Below, piece by piece: positions 25,782 through 35,789 of a stretch of DNA of 64,000 nt; the first letter of the stretch is position 1; each line of letters starts with the position of its first letter. Source of the DNA: Larkinella terrae (lineage in GTDB: Bacteria; Bacteroidota; Bacteroidia; Cytophagales; Spirosomataceae); the NCBI RefSeq assembly GCF_009668025.1, contig NZ_WJXZ01000009.1:186001-250000 (forward strand), written 5' to 3'. The position numbers and the translations under genes were made by a program. Under the pieces are notes generated by a model, which saw nothing but the letters and a program-made list of their open reading frames with translations, had not been told where the DNA came from and ran no database searches.

Positions 25782-27107
25782 ATGACGTATTCGGAAGCCA
25801 TTGATTACCTCTATGCGCAGTTACCGGTTTTTCATCGCATCGGAGCGAAGGCCATTAAACCGGGTCTAGACAATGTCATCAAACTCTGCGCGTATTTAGG
25901 AAATCCGCAGGAGAAGTTTAAAACCATTCACGTTGGCGGTACCAACGGCAAAGGCAGCTCGTCGCATTTGCTGGCAGCTGTATTGCAGTCGGCCGGTTAC
26001 AAAACCGGTTTGTATACGTCTCCCCACCTGAAATCCTTTACGGAACGAATCCGCATTAACGGTTCTCCCATTCCCGACGAGGAGGTTGCCGAGTTCGTCG
26101 ATCTTCACAAAGCGTTTATAGAGGATTTAAAGCCGTCTTTCTTTGAAGTGACCGTTGGTATGGCTTTCGACTACTTCGCGCGTCAGAACGTCGATATAGC
26201 CGTTATTGAGGTGGGTTTAGGTGGGCGGCTTGATTCTACGAACATTATCACCCCTTTGGTGTCGCTGATTACCAATATTGGCTGGGATCACAGCGATGTG
26301 CTGGGGGACTCGCTCCAGAAAATTGCCTACGAAAAAGCGGGTATCATCAAAACGGGCGTTCCGGTGGTGATCAGCGAGTACGACGATGAAACGTATCCGG
26401 TTTTTAAAAGCCGGGCTGAAGAAAGCGGAAGCGAGATTATTGTCGGCTCGGACTGGTATACGGCTACTGATCTCGGGGTGGAGGAAAACGGTCGAAAAAT
26501 TGTGCTGAATAACGAGAATGGAGTTGATTTCCCGGCTACTCTCGGTTTGTTGGGGAGTTACCAATTAAAAAATGTAGCTGGTGTCCTGGCGGTTTTAAAA
26601 ATACTGGCCCAGCCGGGCTTATTTCCGGATCCTTCCCATAGTGAGGCTTTTCACATTTCCGATACTGATGTTTTAAATGGATTGGCCAATGTTGTCACGG
26701 TAACCGGTTTACAGGGACGCTGGCAGGTTTTGCAGCAAAATCCGACAGTAATCTGCGATACGGGACACAATGAGCCTGGAATTCGGAATGTTATGGAGTC
26801 TTTACAATCGGTTTCGTACGAGCAGTTACATCTGGTAGTCGGTTTTGTGAAAGACAAGGATCTATCGAAAGTTATCCGATTGTTTCCGAAAGACGCCCGG
26901 TATTATTTTTGCGAACCTAACATCCCCCGAGCGTTGGATGCTGAAATTCTCGCGGAAGAGTTTCACACGTACGGTTTGGAGGGAGAAATTTTCAAAGACG
27001 TGAACCAGGCGCTGGAATCGGCCCTGGCCTGTGCGAAACCGGAAGATTGTATTCTGGTGACGGGGAGTACGTATGTTGTGGCAGAATTAAATCAGTTGAA
27101 GGCGTGA
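25782..27107 (+). CDS. folC: Folylpolyglutamate/dihydrofolate synthase
   Basis: A 441-residue Mur-ligase-type enzyme that adds glutamate to dihydropteroate or folates in folate metabolism. The ATP-binding loop is HVGGTNGKGSSSH (residues about 48-60). The folate site is GLYTSPHLKSFTERI, and downstream are VIEVGLGGRLDSTN, ITNIGWDHSDVLG and DTGHNEPG, all family signatures. It is 6 bp after the TonB-like gene and overlaps trmB by 4 bp (GTGA), a sign of translational coupling. Confidence 0.95.
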   Translation: MTYSEAIDYLYAQLPVFHRIGAKAIKPGLDNVIKLCAYLGNPQEKFKTIHVGGTNGKGSSSHLLAAVLQSAGYKTGLYTSPHLKSFTERIRINGSPIPDEEVAEFVDLHKAFIEDLKPSFFEVTVGMAFDYFARQNVDIAVIEVGLGGRLDSTNIITPLVSLITNIGWDHSDVLGDSLQKIAYEKAGIIKTGVPVVISEYDDETYPVFKSRAEESGSEIIVGSDWYTATDLGVEENGRKIVLNNENGVDFPATLGLLGSYQLKNVAGVLAVLKILAQPGLFPDPSHSEAFHISDTDVLNGLANVVTVTGLQGRWQVLQQNPTVICDTGHNEPGIRNVMESLQSVSYEQLHLVVGFVKDKDLSKVIRLFPKDARYYFCEPNIPRALDAEILAEEFHTYGLEGEIFKDVNQALESALACAKPEDCILVTGSTYVVAELNQLKA

Positions 27108-27766
27108 GCAGAAAAAAACTGGCTCGTTTTGAGCACAATCGTCTCAGTGAGAATGTGTTGGAGCCGGGTAAGGAATTATACGAAACCGTAAAGGGAAACT
27201 GGCGGGAACGGTATTTTAAAAATGATTATCCGATTGTGGTGGAAGTTGGGTGTGGGAGAGGAGAATATACTGTTGGACTTGCCCGGCATTATCCACATCT
27301 GAATTTTGTCGGTATCGACCGGAAAGGTGATCGGATTGCGCAGGGGAGTCAGGCTGCTCTAGGATACGGTTTAATGAATGTGGCATTTGTGCGAACCGAC
27401 GCTTACCGCATTCTGGATTTTTTTGGCAAAGACGAGGTGAATGAGTTATGGATCACATTTCCTGATCCACAACTTCGGATTAGCCAGGCGAAAAACCGCT
27501 TGACCGATCCCCGGTTTCTGAGCTTGTACCGCGAAATGTTAGTGGACGAGGGGGTTCTGCACCTGAAAACCGACCATGATGTCTTTTTCGATTTCAGCAT
27601 CGAGACTTTATCGGCGAATGGATTTCATGATTTAGTGACCACCCGCGATCTGTACTCATCCGAAATGAATAACCTGCACCTCGGGATCAAGACCAAATAC
27701 GAAGAGATTTTTACGCGAAAAGGGTTTTCAATAAAATACCTAAAATGCAAAAAGACGGCGTATTAA
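27104..27766 (+). CDS. trmB: tRNA (guanine-N7)-methyltransferase
   Basis: A 220-residue SAM-dependent methyltransferase that forms m7G46 in tRNA. Motif I is VEVGCGRGEYTVGLA, and VGIDRKGDRI and ELWITFPDPQLRISQAKNR are TrmB family marks. I start at the GTG at 27104, giving MSRKKLARFEHNRLSENVLEPGK as in relatives, overlapping the folC stop by 4 bp. A longer reading from 27047 lies wholly inside folC and is unlikely. The last codons and the stop lie inside the stem-loop of an intrinsic terminator, an economical arrangement. Confidence 0.93.
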   Translation: MSRKKLARFEHNRLSENVLEPGKELYETVKGNWRERYFKNDYPIVVEVGCGRGEYTVGLARHYPHLNFVGIDRKGDRIAQGSQAALGYGLMNVAFVRTDAYRILDFFGKDEVNELWITFPDPQLRISQAKNRLTDPRFLSLYREMLVDEGVLHLKTDHDVFFDFSIETLSANGFHDLVTTRDLYSSEMNNLHLGIKTKYEEIFTRKGFSIKYLKCKKTAY

Positions 27767-27777
27767 GCCGTCTTTTT
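27749..27777. terminator. Bidirectional terminator overlapping the trmB stop
   Basis: AAAAAGACGGC (27749-27759) pairs with GCCGTCTTTTT (27767-27777) around a 7-nt loop that holds the trmB stop codon (27764-27766). The symmetric A/T tracts also suit termination of the convergent gapA. Confidence 0.88.
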
Positions 27778-27797
27778 CGGTACCAATTCCTCAAATA

Positions 27798-29826
<2,029 letters not shown>

Positions 29827-30645
29827 ATGGAGTACAAAAAGGTGATTGAAGAGTGCTGGTCAGATCGTTCCTTATTGAAGGAATCAGCCACAATTCAAAC
29901 GATTAAAGAAGTAATTGAGGAGCTCGACGGCGGGCGGTTACGCGTCGCTGAGCCGGGCGGTGAAGGAGGGAAGTGGACGGTAAATGATTGGGTCAAAAAA
30001 GCAATCTTATTATATTTTGTTTCTCAAACTATGCAGACTGAGGAAGTCGGCATTTTTGAATTTCACGACAAAATTCCGTTAAAGAAAGATTACCAAAACA
30101 GGGGGGTGAGGGTGGTTCCGCCAGCCGTTGCCCGCTACGGTTCTTACATTGCGCCAGGGGCGATTTTAATGCCATCCTATGTTAACGTAGGGGCGTACGT
30201 CGATGAACGGACCATGGTTGATACCTGGGCTACTGTTGGAAGTTGTGCACAGATTGGAAAAGATGTGCACCTTAGTGGGGGGGTAGGTATCGGGGGCGTT
30301 CTGGAACCGCCACAGGCATCACCCGTTATTGTAGAAGACGGTGCTTTTATCGGCTCGCGTTGCATCGTTGTTGAAGGTGCTCACATTGGTCGAAGAGCAG
30401 TTTTGGGTGCAGGCGTAACCATTACCGGAAGCTCTAAAGTAATCGATGTCACCGGCTCCACGCCGGTCGAACACCGGGGTTACGTTCCTGCTAATTCCGT
30501 GGTAATTCCCGGTAGTATTGCTAAAGAATTTGCAGCAGGTGTTTTTCACGTCCCCTGCGCGTTGATCATCGGGCAGCGGAAGGAATCGACGGATTTGAAA
30601 ACTTCTTTGAACGAAGCGCTACGCGAGAATAATGTAACGGTATAA
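29827..30645 (+). CDS. dapD: Tetrahydrodipicolinate N-succinyltransferase
   Basis: A 272-residue acyltransferase that transfers succinyl from succinyl-CoA to tetrahydrodipicolinate in lysine and meso-diaminopimelate synthesis. The N-terminal helical part carries WTVNDWVKKAILLYF. A left-handed beta-helix follows with hexapeptide repeats (SYIAPGAILMPSYVNVGAYV, then MVDTWATVGSCAQIGKDVHL and GGVGIGGVLEP). The short C-terminal segment ends the trimer contact. Supply of diaminopimelate for the cell wall is the expected role. The gene stands alone after the AT-rich gap and is followed by a terminator. Confidence 0.95.
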   Translation: MEYKKVIEECWSDRSLLKESATIQTIKEVIEELDGGRLRVAEPGGEGGKWTVNDWVKKAILLYFVSQTMQTEEVGIFEFHDKIPLKKDYQNRGVRVVPPAVARYGSYIAPGAILMPSYVNVGAYVDERTMVDTWATVGSCAQIGKDVHLSGGVGIGGVLEPPQASPVIVEDGAFIGSRCIVVEGAHIGRRAVLGAGVTITGSSKVIDVTGSTPVEHRGYVPANSVVIPGSIAKEFAAGVFHVPCALIIGQRKESTDLKTSLNEALRENNVTV

Positions 30646-30683
30646 AAACGATTTGTCTCGTTAAAGTATTTACAATTCGCATT

Positions 30684-30717
30684 GAGCCATTTTACATTTG
30701 TAATCTGGCTCTTTTTT
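30684..30717 (+). terminator. Terminator after dapD
   Basis: GAGCCA (30684-30689) pairs with TGGCTC (30706-30711), followed by TTTTTT. The 16-nt loop contains TTACATTTGTAA, a possible regulator site. Confidence 0.6.
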
Positions 30718-30812
30718 GCTTTTATCTATTTACAATTGTTATTTGTTTACATCTTTATTAATAATTTACATTTATACACAATTGTGATTTGTAATATTTA
30801 TTACATTTGTAA
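30692..30812 (+). promoter_or_regulatory. Cluster of palindromes upstream of the XRE regulator
   Basis: TTACATTTGTAA occurs identically at 30692-30703 and 30801-30812. Between them lie the palindromes ACAATTGT (30732-30739) and CACAATTGTG (30777-30786) and several more TTTACA tracts. The second TTACATTTGTAA contains a TAnnTTTG -7 box (30802-30809), so a bound protein would block transcription. Autoregulation by the XRE protein encoded just downstream is a reasonable inference. Confidence 0.5.
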
Positions 30813-30826
30813 AAATGATTTGAGTT

Positions 30827-31243
30827 ATGAATGTAAATGACAAAATTAAACAGGTGTTAATCGATAAGAACCTGACTCCCTCATACTTCGCTGATGAGAT
30901 TGGTGTTCAACGTTCCAGTATCTCCCACATTCTTTCGGGCCGGAACCGCCCGAGTTTCGACATCATTCAGAAAATAATTCGACGGTTCCCGGAGTTGGGT
31001 TACGATTGGATACTGGAAGAAGATCAACAGCCCTCCACAAATGTAAATCAGCGATCGGCCGAGCCCCAACCCAGTTTACGAAAACCGGTGGTTCAGCCAG
31101 AGACGCCCGACGAAAAACCGCCTTATGTACCCCCGGTACAATCGTCTGTAGCAAAAAATAAAGACGAAAAAGTCATAGAACGAATTCTCGTCTTCTATAC
31201 GGATGGCACTTTTCGGGAATATTCGCCAGCCCATCCCAGTTAA
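30827..31243 (+). CDS. XRE family helix-turn-helix regulator
   Basis: A 138-residue regulator with an N-terminal XRE-type helix-turn-helix (residues 5-60: IKQVLIDKNLTPSYFADEIG, then VQRSSISHILSGRNRPSFD). A Pro/Gln-rich linker follows, then a short conserved tail (VIERILVFYTDGTFREYSPA). The linker and tail are typical of a Bacteroidota-specific group of unknown role. The leader holds a cluster of palindromes that overlap its probable promoter. It converges with the molybdenum hydroxylase gene with a 4-bp gap. Confidence 0.82.
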   Translation: MNVNDKIKQVLIDKNLTPSYFADEIGVQRSSISHILSGRNRPSFDIIQKIIRRFPELGYDWILEEDQQPSTNVNQRSAEPQPSLRKPVVQPETPDEKPPYVPPVQSSVAKNKDEKVIERILVFYTDGTFREYSPAHPS

Positions 31244-31247
31244 TCCC

Positions 31248-33401
31248 TTACAAATCAAGGCGTATCGGTAAGCTCCTGACCCGTTTTCCGGTAGCAGCAA
31301 AAACCGCATTGGCCACCGCAGGTGCAATGGGTGGCACGCCCGGTTCTCCGGCACCACCCATACTTTCCGAATTTTCAATCAAATGTACCTCAACAATGGG
31401 CATTTCATTTATGCGAAGCATCCGGTAATCGTGAAAATTACGTTGCTGGACCTGCCCATTCCTTAATGAAATCTCTCCATACAGGGCGGCTGTCAATCCG
31501 TAAACAATGCCGCTTTCCATCTGCGCCCGAACTCCGTCAGGATTGACCGCCAGTCCACAATCAATTACACAGACTACCCGATGAATTTGAATCCGGCGGT
31601 TTTCTATGGATAGCTCAACCACCTGCGCTACGTAACTTCCCATGGCTGCATGGACCGCAATGCCCCGAAATTTTCCGGCTGCCAGCGGTTTTTCCCAATT
31701 GGATTTTTCAACCGCCAGGTTAAGCGCACTCAGGTGTCGCGGATGGTTTTTCAATAAACTTCGGCGGAAGGCAATGGGATCTACCGAGGTCCGTGTCGCC
31801 AGCTCATCAATCAGCGTTTCCATAACGAAAGCCGTGTGGGTATTTCCAACCGATCGCCAGGGCAAAACCGGAACGCTTACCTCCGTAGTATGTAATTCTA
31901 CGGAGTGATCTGGTACGGAAATTAGATAAGGCGAACCATGAACTCCGCCAACTGTACTGTAGTCAATTCCTTTCTGAACAATTAATTCCTGTAAAGGTGT
32001 ATTCGTAAAAAGTGACTGTCCCACAATTCGGTGCTGCCATACCAACGGGAAACCTGCCGAATCAACACCAATACGTACATGATGCAAATAAACCGGTCGG
32101 TAATACCCGCCTTGAATGTCGTCTTCCCGCGTCCAGACCAGTTTGATCGGACGCCTACTGATTTTAGCAATCTGCACGGCTTCCATAATCCAGTCGGAAT
32201 TAAATGAACCGCGCCGTCCAAAACTTCCACCCAAATACGGCGTATGAAACGTAACCTGCTCGGGACTGATTCCCAGGTACGCTGCTACCTCGGCCTGGTG
32301 CAATAACGGTGACTGTGTTCCGGTCCAGACTTCACAGTGATTATTTACAATTCTAACCGTGCAATTTAGAGGCTCCATTGGTGCATGAGCCAGGTATGGA
32401 AATGAAAATTCAGCTTCAAAAGTGTGAACCGCCTTTCCGAAGGCCGTCGGTAAATCGCCTTTTTGCTGACTTACAATACCGGGCGTTTTTGCCAGCTTAC
32501 GGTACTCCTCCAGTTGTTTCGAACTGTCCAACTGGTCGTGTCCTCCTAAATCCCACTCAATTTTCAACGCATCTCGACCACGTTTTGCGGCCCAGAAATG
32601 ATCCCCCAATACCGCCAAACCCGTCGGAATCTGAACTACTGCCCGAACGCCCTGAATTGCTTTGGCTTTGGTGGCATCGAACGATTTAACCTTTCCTCCA
32701 AAAACCGGCGGATGCGCAACCAATGTCGTCAATAAACCGGGGAAATGAATATCCAGACCATACCGGGCCTGGCCATTTATCTTTTCCCGACAATCCAACC
32801 GCTTTTGTGATTTACCAATGAATTTCCAGTCCTTCGGTTTCCGAAGCTGAACGGTCGGAACGGGAAGTTTCGATGCTTCCGAGGCCACTTCACCATAACT
32901 GATTCGCTTACCACCGGCAATAACAAACCCATTTTCCGTGCGGCATTCCTCAACCGAAACCCCCAATCGGCGGGCAGCAGCGCTTACCAACATCACCCGG
33001 GCCGTGGCACCCGCCCGACGACATCGGTCAAATTCGGTGCGGGTTGTGTCCGATCCACCGGTTGACTGCACCAGAATATCCTGCCTGAAATCATTTCCTT
33101 TTCCGGAATGACCTGACTCTACTTGAATGGAGTTCCAATCGCAATCCAGTTCTTCGGCTACCAACATCGGAATCGTGGTCCAGATTCCCTGGCCCATTTC
33201 AACCTTCGGCAGCACAATATGAATCGCATTGTCGACGTCAATGCGTAGTAAGGCATTTAAAATTGCTCCGGCCGGTGGCTGTACACCAAGCTGGTCAGCC
33301 ATTGTCCGGGTCGGAATGCCAAATGAAATCAACAATCCTCCACCGGCCAGTGTACCGGTTTTCAGAAAATTTCGACGGGTTATGCGGGGATTCTTGTTCA
33401 T
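31248..33401 (-). CDS. Molybdenum hydroxylase large subunit (IorB-like), Tat-exported
   Basis: A 717-residue molybdopterin-binding subunit of the xanthine dehydrogenase/aldehyde oxidase family, closest in style to isoquinoline 1-oxidoreductase beta subunits. It begins with a Tat signal (RRNFLKTGTLAGGGLLISFG), so it should be exported folded. Inside are PKVEMGQGIWTTIPMLVAEE, GGSFGRRGSFNSDW, VSVPVLPWRSVGNTHTAF and GGAGEPGVPPIAPAVANA, the usual cofactor-contact segments including the C-terminal Glu of GEPG. I use ATG 33401, which places the Tat motif at residue 9. The [2Fe-2S] small subunit normally encoded next to it is absent here. The substrate is unknown. Confidence 0.85.
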   Translation of the reverse strand: MNKNPRITRRNFLKTGTLAGGGLLISFGIPTRTMADQLGVQPPAGAILNALLRIDVDNAIHIVLPKVEMGQGIWTTIPMLVAEELDCDWNSIQVESGHSGKGNDFRQDILVQSTGGSDTTRTEFDRCRRAGATARVMLVSAAARRLGVSVEECRTENGFVIAGGKRISYGEVASEASKLPVPTVQLRKPKDWKFIGKSQKRLDCREKINGQARYGLDIHFPGLLTTLVAHPPVFGGKVKSFDATKAKAIQGVRAVVQIPTGLAVLGDHFWAAKRGRDALKIEWDLGGHDQLDSSKQLEEYRKLAKTPGIVSQQKGDLPTAFGKAVHTFEAEFSFPYLAHAPMEPLNCTVRIVNNHCEVWTGTQSPLLHQAEVAAYLGISPEQVTFHTPYLGGSFGRRGSFNSDWIMEAVQIAKISRRPIKLVWTREDDIQGGYYRPVYLHHVRIGVDSAGFPLVWQHRIVGQSLFTNTPLQELIVQKGIDYSTVGGVHGSPYLISVPDHSVELHTTEVSVPVLPWRSVGNTHTAFVMETLIDELATRTSVDPIAFRRSLLKNHPRHLSALNLAVEKSNWEKPLAAGKFRGIAVHAAMGSYVAQVVELSIENRRIQIHRVVCVIDCGLAVNPDGVRAQMESGIVYGLTAALYGEISLRNGQVQQRNFHDYRMLRINEMPIVEVHLIENSESMGGAGEPGVPPIAPAVANAVFAATGKRVRSLPIRLDL

Positions 33402-33544
33402 TCTGAAATTTATTTTTCCCAAACTACCGGAGCTAGCAATAGCGTAAAAAAAGGAATTGGTTGGCTGGAACGAAAAAAAGATTGACAACCAGCATCCTTT
33501 GTTCGGTCAAATGCCGGTTTTGATTGACAAGCCTTCTGTCAGAA

Positions 33545-33575
33545 TTGGATAATCCTCTCCGACCAGTTACCTTTG
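33545..33575 (+). promoter_or_regulatory. Promoter of the cobalamin-riboswitch operon
   Basis: TTG (33545-33547) and TACCTTTG (33568-33575) are 20 bp apart, a full Bacteroidota -33/-7 match. Transcription would start a few bases before the riboswitch. Confidence 0.65.
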
Positions 33576-33580
33576 CCCCA

Positions 33581-33750
33581 AGAGGTGCCGCCTGATGTTT
33601 TCAGCGATGGCTTAATAGGGAAGTTGGTGAAAAACCAACGCTGTCCCCGCAACTGTAAACCCGTAGAAGCTGATTTCTTCTTCTTGCCACTGTCCGTTTT
33701 GTGTCGGATGGGAAGGCCGAAAATCAGGGGTGAGCCAGGAGACCTGCCTT
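33581..33750 (+). ncRNA. Cobalamin riboswitch
   Basis: The aptamer hallmarks are in order: AGAGGTGCCG at the 5' side, GGCTTAATAGGGAA, GCTGTCCCCGCAACTGTAA, GCCACTG (33686-33692) and the B12 box GAGCCAGGAGACCTGCC (33733-33749). It lies 120 nt upstream of the btuB start on the same strand. Binding of adenosylcobalamin should repress the btuB operon. No T-tailed terminator is seen between aptamer and gene, so control is more likely at translation initiation. Confidence 0.93.
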
Positions 33751-33808
33751 CATACATTCTAATTTGCGCTGTTTCTTTCGGGTGAAAAGGAATTGAATTG
33801 CAATGTAC

Positions 33809-33828
33809 AGACGCGATTAATCGCGTCT
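33809..33828. repeat. 20-bp perfect palindrome in the btuB leader
   Basis: AGACGCGATTAATCGCGTCT is perfectly self-complementary. It lies between the riboswitch and the btuB start and has no T-run after it. The same word is, from memory, a common dispersed intergenic repeat in some cyanobacteria and other genomes. Confidence 0.75.
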
Positions 33829-33869
33829 CTGCGTCGGCATCGGCAATCGTTTTTAATTATTGAAACACT

Positions 33870-35789
33870 ATGCGGTTTAGAGACGGGATTTTCCTGTCCT
33901 TACTGGTCTGTTCGTTTTCAGTAGCTCACGGACAAACCAGCGGTACTGATCAAACGTTACCTGCAGTGACGGTTCGCGGCACTACGCCCGAGCGGTTTTC
34001 GGTGGGGCAAAAAACCCAGCGGATCGATTCAGTAACGCTGGAACAATTCCGTTTCCAAAATTTGACGGATGTTTTAACGTATACAACGCCCATTGCTTTT
34101 AAGATTTACGGCTCCGGCCAGCTGGCAACCTCGTCGTTCCGCGGAACTTCGTCCAATCACACGGCGGTTCTCTGGAACGGCATCAATATCAACCAACCCA
34201 CCCTGGGACAAACCGATTTCTCGACACTACCCGTTGCCGGTTTCGACCAACTGGCGGTGCAATATGGTTCTTCCGCCAGTTGCGTGGGTTCCGATGCGGT
34301 GGGGGGAAGTATTTTATTGATGAGTAATCCGAAATGGCAGCAACCCGGGTTGCTGGTTTCGGCCGGGCAAAAGTTAGCCAGCTTCCGAAATTTTGCTACG
34401 CAGGGTGGTGTCCGCTTTGTTAGTCCGGCCGGAAAGACCTGGCAGATTGCCGGAAAGACATTCTTTTACACCACCAATTCCAATAACGATTTCCCATACC
34501 GCGAGCGGGGAAATTATTTTGTTGAACGCTCGATCACCAAACAGAAAGGTTTCATTCAGGATCTGTATTTCAGAAATCAGAAAAATCAGCAACTGTCCGT
34601 CAACTTCTGGCTGACGGACAACGACCTGACCGTCACACCATTCGACACGACCGTCCGGGAACGAACCCGCTCGCAATCATACCGGTTTTTGACTACTTAT
34701 GAAACCAGCACTCTGACCTTGCGGCTGGGTTGGATTCGGGATATTATTGATTACGCACGCGGAAACTTTACCAATCCCAGCCATTCGCAAACCGATCGAC
34801 TAATCAGTCGAATTGAAAATGAATTTAAATACCAATTGAAAACCAGCCAGGTATCGCTCCGGATAGGGGGCGAATGGTCGCATTACAATACGCAGGTGGA
34901 TGGCTATGGCGATCAGCTTATTCAGGAAGACCGGGCTGATCTCTTCGCCTTAGCACGACTGGATCTGAATCGCTGGCTGTTGTCGGCCAACATCCGACAG
35001 GCTTTTGTCACTCGCTTCGATCCGCCAGTTACGCCGACCGTCGGTGCGGAATACCTGATTTTAAAAACCGCTACGAGCAACCTGACTGCTAAAGGGTCTG
35101 TTGCACGCAGTTATCGGGTTCCTACGTTGAACGAACGGTATTGGAAAGTACTGGGAAATCCAAATATCCGTCCGGAAAACGGTTTCAATCTGGAAGCCGG
35201 ACTCTCGGAACGCTGGCTCCCGAATGAGCGGTTTTCGATCTCAACCGAAGCAACGGTATTCCGAAACCGCATCGACGACTGGTCGTACTGGAATCCGGAA
35301 TACGGCTACCGGGTTGAAAATCTTCAGCTGGTGGTGGCCCGTGGCCTGGAGTGGAACGGTGTACTGAATTACACGACGCCACGCTGGCAATCGGGTCTGA
35401 CGCTGGGTTATGCACTGACGCGCTCGAGCCAGGAACGGGTTTACAATGTTTACGCGCAGGACATCATCGGGAAACAACTCGTTTATGTTCCCAAACATTC
35501 AAGACGGTTTTCGGCCTATGTCGCCCACGGAAAAAACCGTTTCACGATCCTGAATCAGATCAATTCCCGGCAGTACATCACGTTCGACAACATTCAGTTT
35601 CTGCGCGGTTTTATGTTGACCAATCTGTTGCTCGAAACACAGATCAAACTCGGGTCCATCGAAACCCGGATTCAGGGGCAAGTCACTAATCTGTTCAATA
35701 CCGTCTACTTCAACGTCAAGCGCAACGCCATGCCGGGGCGCTCTTTTTCCGTTCAATTAATCTGTAATCTGAATACCACAAAACAATGA
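33870..35789 (+). CDS. btuB: TonB-dependent cobalamin receptor BtuB
   Basis: A 639-residue outer-membrane receptor with a signal peptide (residues 1-21), a plug domain (about 45-150, containing SSFRGTSSNHTAVLWNGIN and VGSDAVGGSILL) and a 22-strand-type barrel. The last strand is RSFSVQLIC, then a short NLNTTKQ tail. Assignment to cobalamin rests on the riboswitch upstream and the BtuG-like gene downstream; the barrel alone would not tell the ligand. Its stop codon overlaps the next start (ATGA), so the two are translationally coupled. Confidence 0.88.
   Translation: MRFRDGIFLSLLVCSFSVAHGQTSGTDQTLPAVTVRGTTPERFSVGQKTQRIDSVTLEQFRFQNLTDVLTYTTPIAFKIYGSGQLATSSFRGTSSNHTAVLWNGININQPTLGQTDFSTLPVAGFDQLAVQYGSSASCVGSDAVGGSILLMSNPKWQQPGLLVSAGQKLASFRNFATQGGVRFVSPAGKTWQIAGKTFFYTTNSNNDFPYRERGNYFVERSITKQKGFIQDLYFRNQKNQQLSVNFWLTDNDLTVTPFDTTVRERTRSQSYRFLTTYETSTLTLRLGWIRDIIDYARGNFTNPSHSQTDRLISRIENEFKYQLKTSQVSLRIGGEWSHYNTQVDGYGDQLIQEDRADLFALARLDLNRWLLSANIRQAFVTRFDPPVTPTVGAEYLILKTATSNLTAKGSVARSYRVPTLNERYWKVLGNPNIRPENGFNLEAGLSERWLPNERFSISTEATVFRNRIDDWSYWNPEYGYRVENLQLVVARGLEWNGVLNYTTPRWQSGLTLGYALTRSSQERVYNVYAQDIIGKQLVYVPKHSRRFSAYVAHGKNRFTILNQINSRQYITFDNIQFLRGFMLTNLLLETQIKLGSIETRIQGQVTNLFNTVYFNVKRNAMPGRSFSVQLICNLNTTKQ

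Noticed and set aside
27047-27103. N-terminal extension of TrmB
   Set aside because: It lies entirely within folC; the GTG at 27104 gives the family N terminus.
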